From: Symsagittifera roscoffensis
Lineage: Eukaryota; Xenacoelomorpha; Acoela; Convolutidae
Assembly (NCBI RefSeq): GCF_963678635.1
Contig: NC_087068.1
Coordinates: forward strand, 49,807,724 to 49,871,723
Reading direction: 5' to 3'
DNA: 64,000 bases
Part shown: positions 57,781 to 64,000 of the stretch, piece by piece
Position numbering within the stretch: the stretch's first letter is position 1
Layout of the letters: the number at the start of each line of letters is the position of its first letter
The notes under the pieces: model-generated
Told to the model about the DNA's origin: nothing
The model's database searches: none
The model's input: only the letters and a program-made list of their open reading frames with translations
Translations under genes and position numbers: made by a program

Positions 57781-57827
57781 TCTACTTAACAATCCCCCTT
57801 TAAGAAAGGGGGATATTGTTAAGTAGA
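57781..57827. repeat. 47-nt near-perfect palindromic hairpin
   Basis: Arms TCTACTTAACAAT + CCCCCTTT and AAAGGGGG + AT + ATTGTTAAGTAGA are separated by an AAG loop. The stem is 21 bp with a single 2-nt bulge. Related fragments (TTAAGTAGATCC) recur near 57,962. Confidence 0.9.
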
Positions 57828-58395
57828 CTTCAACAGTCGAATTTTCGACCGACCGAACAGAGTGCAGCAAAACTATAATTACCAAAAGAAAGCTCTGTGC
57901 TAATTTACTGTATTTGTTCAAGGGGGAAGACTGTTAAGTTGATATCATAGGTCGGGGGTTCTTAAGTAGATCCAAAAAATTACCCATAAAATTGCGGAGG
58001 TTACGGAAAAGGAAACATAGCCAAGACATGAACTTCAGCCACTCGAGATCTGGTCTGATTGCTTATCCGATGAAAAACTCTTTTAATTTCATAGTTAAAC
58101 TTGAAAAAACTCTTTACAGTGTAAAAATGATGTTAATATGAGTTAGGGGAAAAAGAGCGAAATTCAGGATAGTTGAAAAAAAAATTAACGGAGAATTGAC
58201 TCGATTCGCATTCAGTGAGCGGCTCTTTTTCCTTTTCCCCCCACCTCACACAAACATGAATTTTTTAGTGTTACGAGTGGTTTTACAATGTTAATTATGA
58301 AGACTAAATATGTTTGTCATAACCTAATTAGTCCGTGTGTCAGTTTTCATAACAATCGAACGATGCGAACAAATTTTTACTTGTAAAATTTTGCA

Positions 58396-58411
58396 GGGGG
58401 GGGGGGGGGGG
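58396..58411. repeat. G16 homopolymer
   Basis: Sixteen consecutive G followed by AGG. It may be prone to sequencing error. Confidence 0.95.
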
Positions 58412-58786
58412 AGGAAAAAGAGCCCAGTGAGCTCAAGCAGGTCATTCAGAGATTGCGAAAAATTCTGACGGCCCGTTAACAATTTGCCCCCCCGTCTTTA
58501 AAACAATTTTTGATGTTGTAACTGCAATAAAAGTGTCAGCGTGAATAAGTGAACAAATTCTCAACGAGCTTTGCTTCGTAATATTACGAGGGGGCTGCGG
58601 GAAATTGCAGAAATGTCGTTTCGTCTACTTTATTTTACAAGGTTAACTTAATAAAAAACATAATTTTGATTATTTAGGATTTTTAAAGCAAACAAAAAGT
58701 TGATATCTGAGAGTTCCTCTTTGGTTCTTAGTGGAAAGCAAGCCTTTGAAATATCTCATTTCTTAATTGCCCTTCCTTTTCCTTTG

Positions 58787-60120
58787 TCAGTTCTTTTTGA
58801 GGTCATTCTTTGCTATTTTGCCAGCAGAGGTTTTACTGGGTTGGCTTATATGCGGACTTGAAGCTGCTTTGCTCATTTGTTTAGCCGGTGTTTTCTTGGG
58901 AGTATTTTTTTGAAGACCAGCTGATTGTGCTTTTGCAGGCGCTTCATCTTTTCGCTTTTCACACTGAACTTTGTTTTCTGGATCATTTTCTGTTTCTTTT
59001 TCTGTATCTGCATTCCACCCAATATTACCTGCTTTTGAGGGTAGTTCTTGGGCTTGTTGATTTTCGTAATGATTTTGTTGGTCACTACGGGGCTGAGGAG
59101 GCGCTTGCGGATAGTTTTGTGATATTTTGGGCCTGCTAGCTTGACGAGGTGGGTACATGTTGCCCTGAGTAGGACCAACTTGAGGGTAGCTGTTTCTTTG
59201 ATATGGCGGTGCAGGAGGCGCTTGATTTGGAGGGTACCCGCCTTGTTGGTGTCCGTAGGGCCCGGGAGGGGGAGGTGGACCTTGATATCCGGGTGGAGGA
59301 GGCGGTGCATACTGTTGTCCGGGGTAGCCTTGTTGATGTTGTTGGTATCCTCCCTGTAAACTTTTCCATTTCTTTTTTCAACCCGAAAATATGTGCAAAA
59401 TTTTTAATGTTGAGATTTTCGTACGTTATCGGATTTTCGCGAAATTTCTTCACGTTGAATTGAAAAAAAGATGACTGATATTTTTCCGCGAATTTGTTAA
59501 TTGATTTTAATATTGGTTATCTTTCAAATCTGCTAAATGAATCTCTTCTAATGTAACCCCTCCCCCTCCGTACCTCCTTCCCAAGTAAAAAAAAATACAA
59601 AAGCATGCAGGTTGGAGGTAGAAAAGCCGTATTTGATTATTGTTTTAGTTGAAAAAGATTGATATAAATTGAGCAATCCAGGAAAATACAGCTATTTAAA
59701 AAGTCTTTTCACTGCCGCAATTAATTTTTTTCTGAAATTCGTTTTGGAACGTCATAACTAAATTAAAAAAAGCTGATGCGGGCTGGAAAAGATTTTATGT
59801 TTTAAACTGCAAAAGAGCGTGATCAAGTGATAAATATCGCGATAAAATCACATGCAAAATACAGCATGAACGTTTTTTATACACTTTTAATTTGTAATTT
59901 TACGAGAGAATGGGAAACTGGAAAACAGCTGAAAAAGAGAAAAAGAGAGTTCCTGTGGATATTGTCCAGGGGGTGGGTGCTGGTAGTAATAGTGATGCTG
60001 GGCAGGCGGAGGTTGGGGATAAGCTGGAGCTTGTTGAATGAACTGAGGTGCTTGAGGTTGTTGATTGTTCGCGGTCTCTTTGCCAATCATGTACCCAAAT
60101 AACATACCATTCATGTTCAT
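58787..60120 (-). CDS. Two-exon Pro/Gln/Tyr-rich protein
   Basis: Exon 1 starts at the ATG at 60,120 (MNMNGMLFGYMIGKETANN) and runs into P/Q/Y-rich repeats ending YYYQHPPPGQYPQ near 59,948. Exon 2 begins after TTTACAG at 59,353 with GGYQQHQQGYPGQQY and PPPPPGYQGPPPPPG repeats, then a Lys/Pro/Ser-rich tail ending KIAKNDLKKN at 58,787 (189 codons). The two halves share the same composition and strand, so I join them as one gene. No in-phase GT donor is visible at the end of exon 1, so the exact junction is unresolved. Low-complexity sequence of this type occurs in many cytoplasmic proteins; function unknown. The best host-gene candidate in the window. Confidence 0.5.
59354..59947 (-). other. 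Presumed intron of the Pro-rich gene
   Basis: AT-rich, with a good 3' end (polypyrimidine run then TTTACAG at 59,354-59,360). The 5' end reads GAACTC instead of GT. Alternative GT donors at about 59,920 and 59,903 put exon 2 in the wrong frame. Confidence 0.35.
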
Positions 60121-61500
60121 TTTTGAAATACGGTTTTTCTTTGTTTGCAGGAGAATATATATTTTTTTCTAACTTATGTCCTTGTTTATTTTTTAGTGAA
60201 AACCTAATTTTTCAATTGTTATTTTTTGCACGTGCACAAAAGTTAGGCAATTTTTCCATCTCGCTGTCCGAAAAAAAATTGAAAAATGGTACATCTAAGC
60301 AAAGTAGTTTTCAGCTAATTGCCTCTACATTTGGCTTTTTTTAGACAGGTCACATCATAATCAATAGAATGTGGCCGCACCCAACAAAAGCTTCTAGTAA
60401 AAATTGGGGCTCTTTTTCTCTTTCCCCTTTTGTGTCTTTCAGTTTTGAAAAAAAAATTATTTGTCATAATGTTATCAAATTTTTCATGATGAGCAACTTA
60501 ACTATTGTGAACATGTTTTTTTTGCGTAAATGAAACAAGCATTTAGCCAAGATAACACATAGGACAACTAACAAAGTCCAACACTTAGAATGTAGGGGAA
60601 ATGGAAAAGAGTCTAGAAAATTTATGTCGGATATCTAACTTACCTTTTGTTTTTGCTTATACAATAACTCTTCTATTGCACACTTTGAAAGAAACTTAAT
60701 TGGGGCTCCAAGGTTCAACAAGGTTTTTGGTTTTTTCTTTTTTGCAATTATGTTTTACCTCACGCTTGCATCTTTTGTCATGCCTTTTAATTAATTTGAC
60801 GCTATAATTGGATATAAAACAATTACGATAAGCTAATAAGTTAAAAAACTGCCTGTAAGACTGATTGGTCAAGTCCCTGCGAGACGCAAAACAGCCTGAT
60901 ATGCTTGTACATTTCGTGATATCCTTCAAATCGATCAAGGTAAAAAAATGGAAAACAATATGAAATATCTTAGCTGTGACTCGGAGTAGCTTGTCAGATT
61001 TTTGGTTTAAAAAAATGACAACTAGTGTACCAGCAATTGATATAGGCTCAATTATAGGCTACATTGATGAAAAGAAAAATGATGTTGTTTTGATTGAAAG
61101 TCTTTTGTTTGATCGAATTACACGGTTACACTGATCAGCCTCAAATTTATAATTGTTCGAATCTTTGATCAATTAATTGATACCAGCCAGACAAAACGCA
61201 TGAATGTTACTTTTTTTGAATCAGGAGAAAAAATCGGAAAATTTTTTTTTGAATCCTATCGGAAAAAAAATTATTTGAGCAACTGTAAAAAAAAACTTTG
61301 TTTCACTCAGAGAGCGATTCGAACCTGCCCACTTAATTTTGAAGTTTTTCGACAGATATATCACACCAGAAATTTTTCTGCGTAGAGAAAATAAAAATTT
61401 GAAATTTTTTCTTTCTATCAATTATGGAACTTGATCTGAACTACATTTTATGATTGGATAAATTAGATATTTTACCACTGTAAAGTATTTAATATTAACC
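60121..61500. other. Non-coding AT-rich DNA
   Basis: No gene recognised. Contains CTCTTTTTCTCTTTCCCC-type stretches also seen around 58.2 kb, consistent with flanking or intergenic DNA of the Pro-rich gene. Confidence 0.4.
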
Positions 61501-61539
61501 AATCATGATCCATCTAACTAACAACCCACTTATTTGTAA

Positions 61540-61567
61540 GTGCTGAAATTACTTGTAATTTCAGCAC
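61540..61567. repeat. Perfect 12-bp stem hairpin
   Basis: GTGCTGAAATTA (61,540-61,551), loop CTTG, TAATTTCAGCAC (61,556-61,567). No mismatch. Confidence 0.95.
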
Positions 61568-61810
61568 CAGAGAGATTTGAATTTAACTTAGAATTTAGTT
61601 GACTCTCCAAGACGACTTCAGTAGCCGCAATAAACCAGTATACCCTAGATCTATTGAGCCTAGCAGAGACTAGTTAAACAACCTGAGACTAGATAGTATA
61701 AGAGTAAGATTAGGATCGGTATTAGACTAAGAAGTTGCACGAATCTATCCGGCCGAAAATAAGATAGCGTGACGAGCAGACGGTGTACCCTATCCGAAAT
61801 TACTCTATGA

Positions 61811-62155
61811 GTTAACCACTTCGGTCCTAACTCATCTAGTGCAACCATAAGTCTCGAACAAGACCTTAATAGCTTAGAATTAACCAAAAATAGATTAGAA
61901 TTTAGACAAAACATTTTTAAAATGTTATACGACGATAATTTAATCGAAATGTCTCTACGACTCAATAGATCAGAGCCAATATTCCGAACGATAACAGAAC
62001 TACCCGGAATTGGAAGAAGACCTCGAACCAGAGACGACATACGACAAAGTAGAAACTTACCAAATAGTTATATGATAGTACGGCAAAAGCCAACACAAAC
62101 TTTTATATTTAGAATTTTATTAGCAATGAATTTAGATTTTCATTTGCAAACATAA
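61811..62155 (+). CDS. Possible small gene or exon, coiled-coil-like
   Basis: An open frame follows a TGA at 61,808 and runs 115 codons to 62,155; the first ATG is at 61,922. The N-terminal part (SLEQDLNSLELTKNRLEF) has heptad-like Leu spacing. The remainder is Arg-rich (GIGRRPRTRDDIRQSR). With no ATG before 61,922, either the N-terminus comes from an upstream exon or the protein is 77 residues. It sits upstream of the leader of the element at the right end and may belong to it. Not recognised. Confidence 0.35.
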   Translation, partial: VNHFGPNSSSATISLEQDLNSLELTKNRLEFRQNIFKMLYDDNLIEMSLRLNRSEPIFRTITELPGIGRRPRTRDDIRQSRNLPNSYMIVRQKPTQTFIFRILLAMNLDFHLQT

Positions 62156-62159
62156 AATC

Positions 62160-63083
62160 TTGAAGTCAATCTTCATAATCATTTCAGGCGCTAAACAAAA
62201 TTATTAATATACAATAACGATTGATAAAAAGATCTCAGATCGTTTTCCTAAATTCTGCAGTAATATATAAAACATGTTTGAAGAATATTTATTGAAAAAT
62301 CAAAACAAAAATTAGTAGCATGACAATAAACTGTTAGTAATCATAAATCATCCTGTTGTTCCAGCTTCATCACCTAATTATAACAGCATTCATAAGCTCA
62401 CTAATATCATTGAAACACTAAATATTTTCCTTAAACAAATTTAAACCATTTTAAACTTAAATTCACTTAATTTTAAAATCAGATCATCAAGGCTTATCCT
62501 TGGATCTTAATTCATTTTCTATTTAATTAAATTTAAAACTTGATCATCAAGGTCTATCCTTGGATCAAAAAGAACAATTTTGTTCTCCCCCACCCACTTA
62601 GCTAGTGTCTAACGACCTCAAACGTCGATTCACTATCCAACCCTTTCTAAAAACCCAAGACTAATAGAAATTTTTGAACAAAACTAACCATTCAAATTAG
62701 GATAAACAGTGAAGAACTTCGGTTATTCATCCTTCACTTGACCCCCCCTCTTAACAAACCCAGGATAAATCTTAGACTTAGTAAGTTTAAAATTGTATCT
62801 AACGAACTACTCGCGTTCTAATTATACCTGAACCTTGTGGATCGATTTACTATTCTCCAACCCTTGAACACAATCACTACCCCTAAGTAAGATTAAGTAA
62901 CTTAACACCTTAGCTTATACTAGTCACGAGAAAGTAAAAAATCATTCTTCGGAATCGCTATACTTTTCTCTCCAACCCTGAACAACTAGACCCAGGTTAA
63001 GCTAACCAAAAAATCGTAAGGATTAACAGTTTAAGAAAATAGAAATCATCTAACAACCTTTTGCATCCGTCATCCTAAACCTT
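62160..63083 (+). promoter_or_regulatory. Leader of the right-end element, with TATA-like box and repeated stem-loops
   Basis: TATATAA at 62,264-62,270. Two copies of GATCATCAAGG-nn-TATCCTTGGATC (about 62,482-62,506 and 62,552-62,576) can each fold on themselves. Then come diverged C-rich blocks containing CCAACCCTT or CCAACCCTG near 62,637, 62,858 and 62,973. No reading frame of note until 63,084. Confidence 0.4.
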
Positions 63084-63551
63084 ATGTCATTTAAAAATCT
63101 AGGAAACAAACAAACAATCGTTTTACACAATTGTGAAATAGATAACAAAAAATACGACCTTGTAATCACACCTCATACACAAACAGTTGGATATATTAGA
63201 ACAAAACGACAAACACTAAAAAGAAAAATAATAACCAAACAAAGACAAATAACACGAAAAAGATTTTCCAAAAATAGAAACGCATTTTCAGAATCAGAAG
63301 CCAGCGCTTTAGACGAACTTTATAAATTAAAAGAGTCAATAGATAAAAATTGCCCCATTCACGACCAATTATATTTTTCTGACTCAGAAACAACTTCAAA
63401 TTCATCAAAAAGAGGAAAAAGAAGAATAAAAAAGCAATATAAACACAAACCAGTACACTTATATAATTGGAATCAACCAATTAGACACATAGATAATTAC
63501 TTATTAACAGTCATGAAACGAAAAAATGAGCCAAACACACACTCCGAGTGA
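63084..63551 (+). CDS. Basic protein, first of two overlapping frames
   Basis: 155 codons, ATG at 63,084. The middle is strongly Lys/Arg-rich (TKRQTLKRKIITKQRQITRK), followed by an acidic/Ser stretch and a second basic patch (SKRGKRRIKKQYKHK). No membrane or signal segment. The charge pattern would suit a nucleic-acid-binding protein such as a gag/nucleocapsid-like product, but no zinc knuckle is present. It overlaps the next frame by 26 nt. No stop or frameshift, unlike the elements to the left. Confidence 0.55.
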   Translation: MSFKNLGNKQTIVLHNCEIDNKKYDLVITPHTQTVGYIRTKRQTLKRKIITKQRQITRKRFSKNRNAFSESEASALDELYKLKESIDKNCPIHDQLYFSDSETTSNSSKRGKRRIKKQYKHKPVHLYNWNQPIRHIDNYLLTVMKRKNEPNTHSE

Positions 63552-64000
63552 AGATAGTCCAGATGATGACGATATCTACCCCTTCCTCGTAGATGCACCC
63601 GATAATAGAGGACAACATGATTTTTGCAAGAATTTACTCCTAAATTTGTTTGAACCCGGAATCAGCCCATGTAAAGCAGAGTTCCCAGATGTAAAAATCA
63701 AAAGACAAATTATCGATCACTATCTGAAAGATATATGTAATTTAACACAACAATACGGAATCTACACCATAGAATTCAGCTCACCAAACCAGAATCACAG
63801 CAAATATGTAATTCAAACAGACGACCTTGATTTAGAATTTTCAAAAGTATTCTCAGAATATATAAAAAGCATACAATATCATAACTCACAAAGAGCAAAC
63901 TCCATATTTACCAATGAAGTTTTTGCAATAATATATAGTTATATCTCAATATTAGAAAACGAAATCCCAATCCCAAATGTCTCACCGACAGAAACATCTA
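63526..64000 (+). CDS. Second overlapping frame, runs off the window
   Basis: ATG at 63,526 (MSQTHTPSEDSPDDDDIYPF) in the +1 phase relative to the frame before it. It stays open for all 158 codons to the end of the window. It has an acidic start, then mixed globular sequence (NLLLNLFEPGISPCKAEF, KVFSEYIKSIQYHNSQ). Not recognised. The ATG-in-overlap arrangement resembles compact viral or retroelement genes, where the second product is made by re-initiation or frameshifting. Confidence 0.55.
   Translation, partial: MSQTHTPSEDSPDDDDIYPFLVDAPDNRGQHDFCKNLLLNLFEPGISPCKAEFPDVKIKRQIIDHYLKDICNLTQQYGIYTIEFSSPNQNHSKYVIQTDDLDLEFSKVFSEYIKSIQYHNSQRANSIFTNEVFAIIYSYISILENEIPIPNVSPTETS

Larger units (their letters stand above)
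57045..58780. other. Repeat-rich non-coding DNA
   Basis: Contains two diverged copies of a ~145 bp block beginning CCCCACCTCACA (57,562-57,700 and 58,238-58,380). There is a long palindromic hairpin at 57,781-57,827 and a G16 run at 58,396-58,411. No coding frame stands out. Confidence 0.5.

Noticed and set aside
59136-59463. Frames of 86-105 codons opposite to or out of phase with the Pro-rich exon
   Set aside because: They are low-complexity shadows of the P/Q/G repeats in other phases and extend into the presumed intron.
61300-61390. tRNA-like B box (GGTTCGAATCG on the minus strand)
   Set aside because: The T-stem does not pair around the loop, and no A box or acceptor stem is found upstream, so I do not call a tRNA or SINE.

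Overview
The window looks like AT-rich invertebrate (metazoan) nuclear DNA made almost entirely of decayed mobile elements. Evidence for a eukaryote: spliceosomal-type introns, CCAAT and CRE-type promoter motifs, several LTR retrotransposon remnants, and no bacterial-style operons. I cannot name the species. From general knowledge, polymerases of this kind are common in cnidarians and some other marine invertebrates, but no search was possible. About 1-46 kb is very AT-rich; roughly 46-57 kb is clearly less so and holds retroelement pol remnants.

Region 1-46 kb is a same-orientation cluster built from one virus-like element. The fullest unit (about 1-12 kb) reads left to right: a small zinc-finger gene (-), gene p177 (-), gene p154 (-), a tandem array of 370-480 bp AT-rich monomers, gene p162 (-), a 1.6 kb divergent control region with CCAAT boxes and CRE-type TGACGTCA sites, and a ~4.3 kb gene (+) for a family B DNA polymerase. 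That polymerase has N-terminal zinc fingers, an OTU-like Cys box, ExoI/ExoII motifs and polymerase motifs A, B and C. A 3' tail carries three copies of a 16-bp motif that also occurs once in each array monomer. p177, p154 and p162 have no recognised function. The left part repeats at 14.4-20.9 kb. After that come three head-to-tail ~2 kb units, each a control region plus a truncated polymerase 5' end (21.1-27.3 kb), a mid/C-terminal polymerase fragment interrupted by array DNA (27.8-32.5 kb), and two more polymerase copies (35.2-37.9 and 41.3-44.3 kb), the second followed by the same 3' tail. No polymerase copy is intact. Several share the same lesions, so the cluster grew at least partly by duplication of already dead copies. 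p162 at 39.4-39.9 kb is the only element gene with an uninterrupted frame and a usable ATG.

Region 45.9-52.5 kb is a decayed Ty3/gypsy-type LTR retrotransposon on the minus strand: 206 bp LTR, PBS, gag zinc knuckle, protease, RT, RNase H, integrase, a 3' extra region and a polypurine tract. A fragment of the same family sits at 13.26-13.79 kb. Region 52.5-57.05 kb holds protease and gag scraps of at least one, probably two, further retroelements (-).

Region 57-61 kb is repeat-rich non-coding DNA around a two-exon proline/glutamine-rich gene (-), the best candidate for a host gene. Region 61.5-64 kb has a perfect hairpin, a ~115-codon open frame, a long leader with repeated stem-loops and two overlapping open frames, the second running off the end. 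This looks like the 5' part of another, younger element on the plus strand.
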